Source of the DNA: a virus
Virus record (IMG/VR): IMGVR_UViG_3300026076_000113
Span: 1 to 64,000 of that record
Direction: 5' to 3' (one strand)
DNA length: 64,000 nucleotides
In this document: piece by piece, positions 34,401 through 41,971 of the stretch
Layout: each line of letters starts with the position of its first letter
Numbering within the stretch: the stretch's first letter is position 1
Notes under the pieces: model-generated
Told to the model about the DNA's origin: nothing
What the model saw: the letters and a program-made list of their open reading frames with translations, nothing else
Database searches by the model: none
Made by a program: the position numbers and the translations under genes

Positions 34401-35526
34401 CGATACCTACATTTGGTGGAACCCTCATTGGAAGGATTTCGTTATATGTACCTGCTTTAACATAGATTGTTGCAGGACCAGTTACGCTATCTACAGCGTG
34501 ACGTACAGTTCTCCATGCTGCTGTAATGCTATTACCAGCATTTGTATCAGCACCTTCTGGAGTAACATAATAAACTTTGTGTGTAACGTGACTCTCTTTC
34601 CATGATGGATATCCTGTTGAGTCAACAGTTAAAACTTTATTCTCTGTACCAATAGGCAACCTAGCAGGACCAGAACCACCTTGATAAAGAACGTCACCAG
34701 ATGTGGTCAGAACGTTGGCAGACGCTCCTTCTGCTAGTGAATTCCAGTATGTACCATTAACGTCTGTCTCTGGTGCATTACCTGTGTTTTCAGTAACACA
34801 AATATGTGAGTTACTATTTCTAGTAACAGCATCACCTGGATAATAAGTTGTACCTACATCCCAAGTACCTTTCCAAGTGAAACCTCCAACAATGAAGTCC
34901 CAATCAGAAGCATTGCTTGATGGAGATTTGTTAATGTTAGTTGTCTTAGCAACGTATGAGTTACCACCTAAAAGAACAACATCACCTGGTTTATATGTTG
35001 TGGTAGAATTCCAATTACCTACAACCTTGAAACCTGTGGTTAAGATGTCCCATTGAACACCAATACCATTATTAGGTGCGATAGCAGTACTTGTTGTTTT
35101 TGCAACGTAAGTATAACCACCATATGTTACGATATCACCGACTTGATATTCAGTTGCTGAATCCCAAGTATCTTCAAACTTGAGTCCATCCAAGTAGGCA
35201 GAAAACTTAGCAGGATCGAAAGTTGAAGTCGATGTATGAGGTGTAGTAGTTCTATAAAGTACGTTACCGTATTTTGCGATATCGTTATTCTTATAGAAGG
35301 TAGCTGCAGCCCAGTCACCTGTATTGTAAATCCCTTCAGTATGAAGTGACCAACTTCCAGCGTCAGTTCCGTACCATTGTGCTGCTGACGAAACCGATGT
35401 GTGGTTTGCGGTAGCAACGTAAGTGTTAGCACCAAATTTAACAATGTCATCAATGACATAAGCGGTTGCAGCCGCCCAGTCACCTCTCCAGTTAAATTTT
35501 AGTCTGCCAAGTCTAAAATCTGCCAT
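31432..35526 (-). CDS. Fibre or tailspike with carbohydrate-binding-like repeats and beta-helix
   Basis: A 1364-residue protein. Residues 1 to about 260 contain five copies of a 50-residue module W......Y..(G/D)D(I/V)V..G...YVA.......P, much like chitin/cellulose-binding modules (CBM5/12-like) used for sugar contact. Around residues 320-400 a stretch GADTNAGNSITAAWRTVRHA and IYVKAGTYNEILPMRVP is typical of pectate-lyase-like beta-helix proteins. The rest is beta-rich with G.SGA.G segments. The end (TQRAVKTYIDS) is a common phage fibre C-terminus. Together a sugar-binding tailspike; depolymerase activity is possible but no catalytic residues can be identified by eye. An AAGGA ribosome site precedes the ATG. 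Confidence 0.85.
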   Translation of the reverse strand: MADFRLGRLKFNWRGDWAAATAYVIDDIVKFGANTYVATANHTSVSSAAQWYGTDAGSWSLHTEGIYNTGDWAAATFYKNNDIAKYGNVLYRTTTPHTSTSTFDPAKFSAYLDGLKFEDTWDSATEYQVGDIVTYGGYTYVAKTTSTAIAPNNGIGVQWDILTTGFKVVGNWNSTTTYKPGDVVLLGGNSYVAKTTNINKSPSSNASDWDFIVGGFTWKGTWDVGTTYYPGDAVTRNSNSHICVTENTGNAPETDVNGTYWNSLAEGASANVLTTSGDVLYQGGSGPARLPIGTENKVLTVDSTGYPSWKESHVTHKVYYVTPEGADTNAGNSITAAWRTVRHAVDSVTGPATIYVKAGTYNEILPMRVPPNVGIVGDNLRTSKIQARAGEPSSVVKLTLAQVPDSQYRVLGSTITSGDGSKTGEVIDVREGGSDIYVQTDGFANNKTADAYNLLTSNTQFVVKETLAQAAAGGVTITNPPGGDASVFESKLATLIQDITANLGYGGNDRVYDTVDDWITANYWNGNEAEVVSILGYLTPIAKDVINNDSVTVVGTHGLTQVINNTITDINSISANVTCVVQDAALQTLVTVATTGLTSGLGSVTRDANANLWTTSDTYEAGATDIAISGVTPIMNEHLTMWMLGSTTMLKDMVMDGMNGFVPSGSDPKDLNTATIGGVYVRLDPNSPIKRSPYVSNCSCFGATGVGAVIDGDVHEKWDTTAQFTPTGATYNPSTGDMELTLGSGHGLTTGSSITLSQASITFNCTKDGGATNHAYPRVSDPAFGKELIIVAASTSTITVNVGVAAVGDQYAHTFVSAASNAVTFDNRSNKTMVFDSWTQIHEDGGVGFWCTNKAGAEIVSCFTYYCHVSYASTRGGRIRSLAGNSSWGTYGIVSSGYDTTETTLDGKIDGLSLQYDESTIVPGATDGIWLNGERVIGLTSGAVGEIISVQAGVSKILFRPFKGSFVQNEVIDGQTSGVQGQLLNNSDALGGQNGFVLAITGRGSAPVPGGSMEFVTGAGGLGEEPFTFVIANSSYTAPAGRGNLTVTRGLLGSAAAAHDGLELITRYQYGGATNLSSAVNSAADTTIYVNTISGFSIGAYLIINDEMMAITSFPTATSMDVTRGVEGTNATAHTSGDSVRALEIKVVDQTDTLRDINNSQSDVRITDASGFNINDYIKIDNEFMQVTNAQTDTTGTALVVLAAEKPTRTFDGQDYKIRYGYSQVRLTGHDFLDLGTGNKLNTNWPGDPLVDPAPGNEVTEDFPGRVFFVSTDQDGNFTVGRYFKVNQATGSTTLNASSFDLSGLSSLRLGSIGAQLGESITEFSSDVTLSANSNQKVPTQRAVKTYIDSTRTTKGYVFWAGSV

Positions 35527-35537
35527 TTGTTTTTCCT

Positions 35538-35942
35538 TTACTTAGGTCCCTCGGTTGTATAATCGTATGTTTCATTGAAACGGACCACGAAATATCCGTT
35601 ATCATCTACAAAGTAGGTTACTTTTCTACTGTCAAATCTGTATTGTTGATATTGATCCTGTGGATGATTCGTTCGTGACTTTTCTTCTGTAGTTTCTTCT
35701 ACATAGTCAGTCATTCCTGTTGCAATATCTAGGTATGGAGTACCATCTTTACGATGGAAAGTCACTACATCATCATCAATACTCCTGATTTTGGTATAAT
35801 GGAGCATACCATCATCATCTCTGCGTAATGCATGGATAGTAAAATCGTTTCCAAGATCGTAGTTGTTACTAGCAAATCCTGTAGAACCGCCTCCACCACT
35901 GGAACCGCCTCCTCTAAAACTATCGCTGATGTACATCGTCAT
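35538..35942 (-). CDS. Hypothetical structural protein, 134 residues
   Basis: A 134-residue protein if started at the ATG in the ATGA overlap with the upstream stop (35939-35942), as preferred here; a longer frame reaches back to 35975 but would overlap the upstream gene further. It begins MTMYISDSFRGGGSSGGGG, with a glycine/serine linker, and continues into an alpha/beta sequence: ALRRDDDGMLHYTKIRSIDDDVVTF and TYFVDDNGYFVVRFNETYDY. No family is recognised. It is placed between the Mtd-N-like protein and the 1364-residue fibre, so a fibre connector or chaperone is possible. Confidence 0.72.
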   Translation of the reverse strand: MTMYISDSFRGGGSSGGGGSTGFASNNYDLGNDFTIHALRRDDDGMLHYTKIRSIDDDVVTFHRKDGTPYLDIATGMTDYVEETTEEKSRTNHPQDQYQQYRFDSRKVTYFVDDNGYFVVRFNETYDYTTEGPK

Positions 35943-36400
35943 GTGACAATTACCCTCCAGTAAACTCCTTCCCAAATAAGTTGAACACCTGCGCCTTTAA
36001 CGTCAAAAACTAGAGGAGATGAAATTACTCCAAATGTATTTTGAAATTGTCGTCCGATAGGGTCCGTCAGAGTAACATTATTTATATCCCAACTAAACTT
36101 TACATCAATGAACTCAATTACATCCCCAGATTTGGGAACCAATTGGTTGTTGTAAAGAGGAAGTGTTAACGATACTGGACCATTAGATGAGTCCACCAAA
36201 TAACGAAGGCTTGTTCCTAGAGTTTGATTTGAATTAATATATTCCCATCGTGCTCTGAATACATCAAATCCACCAGTAGTGGTTCCGTCATGAATGACGG
36301 CCATATTTTTGTCAGTATCAATCGTCAGTTCACCCTGTGCTCCAGTAAATAGAGCATGTTCAGCTGTAGTACCTCTTCTGAATTGAACCTGTGTTGTCAT
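35939..36400 (-). CDS. Mtd N-domain-like tail protein, 153 residues
   Basis: A 153-residue protein whose N-terminus, QVQFRRGTTAEHALFTGAQ then GELTIDTDKNMAVIHDGTT at residues 4-42, is the well-known segment of the major tropism determinant N-terminal domain and of many phage fibres (QFRRGT......F.GA.GEL.VDTD...V..HDG.T.GG). The remaining 100 residues form a second beta domain with PVSLTLPLYNNQLVPKSGDVIEFID, similar to the small beta protein at 30686-31009. The domain usually attaches a receptor-binding region to the virion; here it is a short stand-alone protein. A late promoter lies 35 bases upstream. Confidence 0.83.
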   Translation of the reverse strand: MTTQVQFRRGTTAEHALFTGAQGELTIDTDKNMAVIHDGTTTGGFDVFRARWEYINSNQTLGTSLRYLVDSSNGPVSLTLPLYNNQLVPKSGDVIEFIDVKFSWDINNVTLTDPIGRQFQNTFGVISSPLVFDVKGAGVQLIWEGVYWRVIVT

Positions 36401-36423
36401 CAGTAGTTATTTGATTCCAAGTA

Positions 36424-36442
36424 TATTTATGAGATATTTATA
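36424..36442 (-). promoter_or_regulatory. Two late promoter octamers before the Mtd-N-like gene
   Basis: The minus strand reads TATAAATA at 36442-36435 (exact) and CATAAATA at 36431-36424 (one mismatch), 35 and 24 bases before the 36400 start. They sit directly beside the stop of the 1817-residue gene. Confidence 0.65.
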
Positions 36443-39400
36443 TTAGATGATCCATCCATAAGACCTTGGTGGTGCAACTTGTATACGTCTTGTCTCAGCA
36501 TCACCAACATGTAGAATAATTCCACCTTCAGATACAAATCTCTGATAAGGTGCAATAACCTTGGTTGTAATATCAATCTCAATTGGGCAGTGTCCGTCGT
36601 AACTGAAGGTACGGAGGACTTCTGCACTTGCAAGTGAAGGTATGCGACCTGAACCAACAAATGCCTTGACGATAATAGGAACATTGTCCTCTTCGAAGAC
36701 ATCGATCCTTCCTGAACCGTCTGCAACTGTTGTAATACTGGAAGTAGATTCTCCAGAGAATTGTGCGGAACCTTCTCCAACATATCCTTTCCTTGTGAAG
36801 GATTCTGCACCTGATCCTCTGACCTCGACAGTGACATCTGTAACAATGTTTCTGGCAACTGCCTGTCTTGCAACACCCAAGAAGTCGAAGATTGCAACAT
36901 TCTCGACTGCAATTGCTCTGGATTCGGATGCATTGTTCCATGTGAAGAATGATCCAGTTCCAACTGTGACTCTTGCTCTTGGAGTATCGGCAACACCAAA
37001 TACATGTACAACTCCATAGAGTTCTGGAGAGAATGTAACTGTCTCTGCTGCACCAGAGAAGTTGTATAGATTTCCAAACCCTGCGTATGCTTCTGTATGT
37101 TTCTCGTCTGCAATACCAGTAATACCGATATCGATTTGAGAAGTCCAGTGGAATGTACGACGTTCAACGCTGGTGACAAAGTTGAATAGATTTCCGAATC
37201 CAGATTCTGCGTATGTTGTTGCTTCCTCTGCACGACCCCTGAATGTAAAGAGTCCTGCTGCTTCTGGAGCGACTCCAACACTTTCCGAAGCACCAGAGAA
37301 TGCAAAGAGTGTACCAAATAGAACTTCTCTTGTAGTAACTCTCTCTGTCTTTGTACCACCAAAGGAGAATAGAGCAGTAGTCTCGTCTGGATTGACAGTG
37401 AAACTCTCTGAAGCACCACTGATGTTGAAGATCCTTCCTTCTCCAACAAAGTCTCTTGTACGAGTAACGTCTGTTGTAACATCGACGTAGATAGTACCAG
37501 AACCAATATTGTTTGGTGTGAATCTCTCGAATGCTGCTCCAGTAATATCGAGTGGTACTGGTACTTCGTCTGGACTCCATACAACATTTTCTGTTGTCCT
37601 TGTACCACCAATAGAGAATAGTAACTGTCTCTCTTCTGGATTGAAGGTAACACTTTCGGATGCACCACTGATGTTGAAGATTCTTCCTTCTCCAACAAAG
37701 ATTTTTGTGCGAGAGAATGTAGAAGTAACATCGATAGTTGTACTTCCAGAACCCAACCAGTTTGGTATGTACTTGATACGTGCTGTACCACGTAGTTTGG
37801 ACTCGATGGTGAATCTTTCGCTGAAGGTTTGTTTGAATGAACCAAACCCTTTGAACACCATGTCTGCCTGGAATTCTGGCAAGACAAATGTGACACTCTC
37901 TGCTGCACCACTGATAGCAAATATACGACCTTCGCCAACCCATACATGGGATCTGGAAGATGTAGAAGCACCATAGATATCGACTTCGATTCTTGGTTGC
38001 TCTGCAAATGTGAGAATTGGTTCTGAAACTTCTCCACTGAAGAGAATTTCTGCTTGACCAATCTCTCTGAATGTTGCAGAAACACCTGCTTTCTCTGGAC
38101 TGAATGCAATGTCTGCTTGGAACGCAGGTAACTTGAGGGTGATAGCCTCGTCTGCTGCACCAATAGAGAACAGTCCACCAACACCAAAGTGAATATCGAC
38201 GTTGACGACATCTGCAATACCACTGACGTAGATGTCTCCGAGTGGTTGCTCTGCAAATGTAAGTAATGGATCTGCAATCTGTCCAAAGACTGTGAATACA
38301 CCAGATCCAATATTGCCACCAAAGGTGAAGCTCTGAGATACAGCACCCTTGAGAACTGCGTCTGCTGTAAACTCTGGAAGTTTGAGAGTGATAGACTCTG
38401 CTGCTCCACCAACAGAGAAGACCTGACCCTCTCCTTGATAAGCACGAGTTCTGAGAAGACCAGCATCTCCAGTAACATCGACTGGAACGAATGGTTGCTC
38501 TGCGAATGTAAGTATCTCTGGACTTGATGTTCCACGTACTTCTGTGTGAACCAGACCAGCAATAGCGATTGCACGACTCTCGTCGAGACGACCTGTAAAG
38601 TCGAATAGTGCTCCAAGTTCGAGTGGGTTGAATGTAACCGCTTCGACTGCACCACTGAAGTTGAAGATCCGACCTTCGCCAGTCCAATGCTTCGTGATAA
38701 GTGGTACAACAGAAACGTTGAATATCTCTGTATGAGATTGACCAACCCAGTCTTCTGTATGTTTCTCCAGTGCAGTACCAGAGAGATCGATATCGACTGT
38801 AAACTGTTCTGAAGCAGTAAACTTCTGACCTGCAAGTCCACCAAATGTGAGGTCTGCTTGGAATGCAGGAAGGTCGATTGTAATCGCTTCTGCACTCTGA
38901 CCAATAGTGAATAGGTTTCCAGATCCATGGAAGTGGAGACTGAAACTCTCTGATGCAGTACCAGTAACGTCTGTAACGACGAATCTGTAGTTGTCTGATA
39001 CAACTGCCTCTTGACAAGTACCAAACAGTTCGAAGTGTAGAGAACCTTCTTCTGCTGTGATGAACTTGAGACCTGTGTAACCACCAGCAAACTTGAATAG
39101 TGGTGGTGTTGTTGGAGGAATAACAACAGTACATTCTGCTGCACCACTCCAAGTCCACAATGTAGGTTCGTTGGTAACCCACTGAGGTGGTACACGAACT
39201 TCTGAATCGGAACGAATCTTGATCGCATGATCCCATTCGGTAGCATCCGATATAAAGATCTTGGTCTGAGAATCGTGTGTGAGAGAAGTAAAGCTGACAA
39301 GTTTTCCAAATGGGTATTCGGAAACTTTTGTACGAATAGGACTGATGACAGATGTGAATCCGTAGTCCTCTCTTACCGTTGCACCAGGATCTGTGATGAA

Positions 39401-41896
39401 TCCACAATCGTGGATTGTTGTTGCTCCACCTGAGAGCCAAGGATCGATATCGTATGTCTGACCAAGAGGTATTGTTGCAACAACACCATTGAGACCAATC
39501 CTGATAATAGAAGTTGGTGATGTACCAGAGATATTCTGACTTGGTGTGATCTCGGTAATAGTACCGACACCAGGTAGACTTGCATAATCTCTGTACTGAT
39601 ATAGATTCTCGGAAGAATCGTTGTAAGAGTAAGTTCTGGACTTCTCTGTACTGATGATAGTAGGTAGTACACCAGTACCTTCGTAAGCAAAGGATCTAAG
39701 TACAGGTTCTGCTGTTCCATCAGATGCCCATAGAGTACCAAAGGCATTCCAGTTAGGTGCAAATCTAACGTCTGCAACACCTCTAATTGGGAATAGAGCC
39801 TGTTTCTCGTCTGGGTTGAAGGATACAGATTCAACTGCACCACCAATCTTGTAGATCTGACCTTGACCAACGTAGTCAAATACACGAGAAGCTTCAGCAT
39901 ATACAATACTGAAGGCACGACCTTCACCGATGTATGGTCTGGTAACACTGTATGTTGCCTCACCAGTAACATCAATTGGAATATATCCATTCCACTGTGG
40001 GTTGATACGTACCCAAGTATCGGAACGAATCTTGATCGCTGCCTTGAATGTAATCTCTGCAACGAATCCAACAGTACGTGATGTATGTGTATTGCTGGTA
40101 TACTGGAAGCCACCAAAAGGATACTGCCATACTGTCTGAGAAATATATCCCCAATCAATATTTCCAGAGTAACCTTCAGCAATGATTCCATAATCAAAGC
40201 TGGTGGTTGGTGTGAAGTTAGAAGTGAGAGATACAGTGTATTCTGGATCTACAACAGCAACAACACCAACGTTGATTCTTACAACTGATCCTGTAGATGA
40301 ACCTGAGAGTATTGCATTTGTAGAGATTTCCTCGACAGTAGCAGTACCAGGTAATGGACCAAAGTCTGTATAACCAAATGGTACGATAGAAGTATCGTTG
40401 TAGTCCCAAGTGACTCTCTCAGCATATGCATCTCCAGTAAAGACTGGGATAACACCAAATGGTTGCTCACCATATGTTCTCTTAACGTCAGAGACTGCAC
40501 CTGTGACAGGTATAGTACCTTCACCTCTCCAGTTAGGTACGAAGTTAACCTTAACGTTAGATTGAAGTGGAGCAAGTCTTCCAGTAGCAAGGTAATCTGT
40601 AGTGACTCTCTCTTCACCACCACCAATTTTGTATAGGTTACCAGTACCCTCATAAGAGAATACAAATGCCTCGTCTGCTCTGGAGAAGTTGAACAGTACA
40701 CCTGATCCAATTTCACTAGCAGTAATTCTCTCTGCGAGAACACCACGAACCATACTCCTGACGAATCCATTCCATCTAGGTTTGGTTCTTCCTCTACCTT
40801 TACCAAATACCTTAATGTCACCAGAACCAATCCAGTTAGGTACGTAGTTCTGTTTAGCAGTACCCTTAAGTTGACCGAGACCAAATGGATATAGAGTACC
40901 AGTGATACTAAGAAGACCCCAGTCAAGATTGGTTGTCTTACCAATAGATACTGGAGCGTGTTCAATCGCAGTGGTATATGTACCAGAATGCGGTGCAACT
41001 TGGAATCCACTAGGATCTACAGTTGCAGTTATTGTAGGATTAACTTGTACTACAGAACCAGTACTTACACCTGACAGTACTTGGTTTGTAGTGATAACTT
41101 GATAGGACTGTATCGGAATCGTTCCGTAGTCCTCGTATTCGAATGGAACAACAGCAGAGTTATTATATGAGTATGCTCTTCTGTTATCTTCGCTATTAAT
41201 ATTAGGTAGAGTACCTGAACCCTCAAATCCAAATGAGCGTTTAACGTGCTGGACTTCTCCAGAAACCTGGGCTGTACCTGATCCCACCCAGTTAGGTCTG
41301 AAGGAAACCCCTGCGCTGCTTTTGAATCTGAATAGTCCTTTGGACTCTATTGCAATACTTCTAGTAACTGTACCAGAACCGATCTTGTACAGTTCACCGT
41401 CACCAGATTCTTTCTTGGCGAAAGCTTCCGTTGTGAGGGACTGGATCCCAAATAGTCCGAAGACTTCGATATCTGGAACCCAGTGTGTAACCGCACTACC
41501 TGATACTCGTACCGTACCTTGAACGATCCAAGGAGCTGATAGACGATAGTAACTACCGACCATCTCAAAGACAGTACCTGTACCAACCCATGCATGTAGA
41601 ACTGTCCAAGTTGTAGCAGTCTTCGGTCTAACAAAACCGTAAGGTCGGACAGTATCTGTGTAAATTATTCTACCCCAATCATCAACCGTAACAGCTTCTA
41701 CGTCGTTGATAGATCCACCGTCTACGATGGTTGTGGGTGTTAATGCTAATGAATTTAAACCGTAGTCGAGTTGTATAAACTCCTCAACACATGAAGGATT
41801 CCATGAATATGAAAGTCTCTCGCCACTAAAAATACGCAACGCAAAACTAGACCCATAAGGTCCGTCTATACCAGTTGTATAGATGTGCGTTGCCAT
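36443..41896 (-). CDS. Giant repeat protein of the tail, 1817 residues
   Basis: An 1817-residue protein. The N-terminus (MATHIYTTGIDGPYGSSFA) looks like an attachment domain. The rest consists of dozens of short beta repeats of two alternating kinds: (V/Y)GEGRIF.ISGA.ESVTF.PE....LFSI.G and .FTPNW.GSGTI.V.G. They are most regular between residues 1000 and 1700. Related proteins occur in marine T4-like phages as very long fibre-like structural proteins; no T4 name applies. A repetitive elongated fibre is the likely form. Both other minus-strand frames stay open over about 2-3 kb at the C-terminal half. A strong GGAGG ribosome site lies before the ATG and a terminator just upstream. Confidence 0.88.
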   Translation of the reverse strand: MATHIYTTGIDGPYGSSFALRIFSGERLSYSWNPSCVEEFIQLDYGLNSLALTPTTIVDGGSINDVEAVTVDDWGRIIYTDTVRPYGFVRPKTATTWTVLHAWVGTGTVFEMVGSYYRLSAPWIVQGTVRVSGSAVTHWVPDIEVFGLFGIQSLTTEAFAKKESGDGELYKIGSGTVTRSIAIESKGLFRFKSSAGVSFRPNWVGSGTAQVSGEVQHVKRSFGFEGSGTLPNINSEDNRRAYSYNNSAVVPFEYEDYGTIPIQSYQVITTNQVLSGVSTGSVVQVNPTITATVDPSGFQVAPHSGTYTTAIEHAPVSIGKTTNLDWGLLSITGTLYPFGLGQLKGTAKQNYVPNWIGSGDIKVFGKGRGRTKPRWNGFVRSMVRGVLAERITASEIGSGVLFNFSRADEAFVFSYEGTGNLYKIGGGEERVTTDYLATGRLAPLQSNVKVNFVPNWRGEGTIPVTGAVSDVKRTYGEQPFGVIPVFTGDAYAERVTWDYNDTSIVPFGYTDFGPLPGTATVEEISTNAILSGSSTGSVVRINVGVVAVVDPEYTVSLTSNFTPTTSFDYGIIAEGYSGNIDWGYISQTVWQYPFGGFQYTSNTHTSRTVGFVAEITFKAAIKIRSDTWVRINPQWNGYIPIDVTGEATYSVTRPYIGEGRAFSIVYAEASRVFDYVGQGQIYKIGGAVESVSFNPDEKQALFPIRGVADVRFAPNWNAFGTLWASDGTAEPVLRSFAYEGTGVLPTIISTEKSRTYSYNDSSENLYQYRDYASLPGVGTITEITPSQNISGTSPTSIIRIGLNGVVATIPLGQTYDIDPWLSGGATTIHDCGFITDPGATVREDYGFTSVISPIRTKVSEYPFGKLVSFTSLTHDSQTKIFISDATEWDHAIKIRSDSEVRVPPQWVTNEPTLWTWSGAAECTVVIPPTTPPLFKFAGGYTGLKFITAEEGSLHFELFGTCQEAVVSDNYRFVVTDVTGTASESFSLHFHGSGNLFTIGQSAEAITIDLPAFQADLTFGGLAGQKFTASEQFTVDIDLSGTALEKHTEDWVGQSHTEIFNVSVVPLITKHWTGEGRIFNFSGAVEAVTFNPLELGALFDFTGRLDESRAIAIAGLVHTEVRGTSSPEILTFAEQPFVPVDVTGDAGLLRTRAYQGEGQVFSVGGAAESITLKLPEFTADAVLKGAVSQSFTFGGNIGSGVFTVFGQIADPLLTFAEQPLGDIYVSGIADVVNVDIHFGVGGLFSIGAADEAITLKLPAFQADIAFSPEKAGVSATFREIGQAEILFSGEVSEPILTFAEQPRIEVDIYGASTSSRSHVWVGEGRIFAISGAAESVTFVLPEFQADMVFKGFGSFKQTFSERFTIESKLRGTARIKYIPNWLGSGSTTIDVTSTFSRTKIFVGEGRIFNISGASESVTFNPEERQLLFSIGGTRTTENVVWSPDEVPVPLDITGAAFERFTPNNIGSGTIYVDVTTDVTRTRDFVGEGRIFNISGASESFTVNPDETTALFSFGGTKTERVTTREVLFGTLFAFSGASESVGVAPEAAGLFTFRGRAEEATTYAESGFGNLFNFVTSVERRTFHWTSQIDIGITGIADEKHTEAYAGFGNLYNFSGAAETVTFSPELYGVVHVFGVADTPRARVTVGTGSFFTWNNASESRAIAVENVAIFDFLGVARQAVARNIVTDVTVEVRGSGAESFTRKGYVGEGSAQFSGESTSSITTVADGSGRIDVFEEDNVPIIVKAFVGSGRIPSLASAEVLRTFSYDGHCPIEIDITTKVIAPYQRFVSEGGIILHVGDAETRRIQVAPPRSYGWII
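36990..41300 (-). repeat. Imperfect coding repeats in the 1817-residue gene
   Basis: The DNA shows near-identical segments, for example the string gttgaagat.cttccttctcc at about 37423 and 37674, and tggttgctctgcaaatg near 37998, 38244 and 38492. Repeat units are about 40-60 codons and alternate. They encode the beta repeats of the fibre and could recombine to change its length. Confidence 0.75.
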
Positions 41897-41913
41897 TTAC
41901 CCTCCACTAAAAT

Positions 41914-41941
41914 AAAAAGGGGATCCAGTACTGAATCCCCT
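41914..41941 (-). terminator. Rho-independent terminator before the 1817-residue gene
   Basis: On the minus strand AGGGGAT...ATCCCCT forms a 7-base-pair G+C-rich stem (extended by a CAG/CTG after one mismatch) and is followed by TTTTTATTTT. It lies 30 bases after the stop of the 462-residue gene and just before the 1817-residue gene, so it ends the upstream unit or attenuates read-through. Confidence 0.85.
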
Positions 41942-41971
41942 CAAACATAATAATGAAATCAATTGAATCAA

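Noticed and set aside
35943-35975. Longer start for the 134-residue protein at 35975
   Set aside because: It would overlap the Mtd-N-like gene by 37 bases and adds 11 residues with no support; the ATGA overlap start at 35942 is a better fit.
35939-36400. Diversity-generating retroelement suggested by the Mtd-N-like domain
   Set aside because: No reverse transcriptase, no template/variable repeat pair with adenine-directed differences and no C-type lectin end were found in the window.
36427-39309. 960-codon alternative minus-strand frame as a gene
   Set aside because: It lies fully within the 1817-residue gene, has Leu/Ser/Gln-rich low-complexity product with no recognisable domain, and no ribosome site was seen. 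Kept as a finding on frame openness, not as a gene.
37164-39440. 758-codon third frame as a gene
   Set aside because: Product is dominated by Arg, Cys, Tyr, Trp and Ser as expected from an out-of-frame reading of the repeats; not supported as protein.
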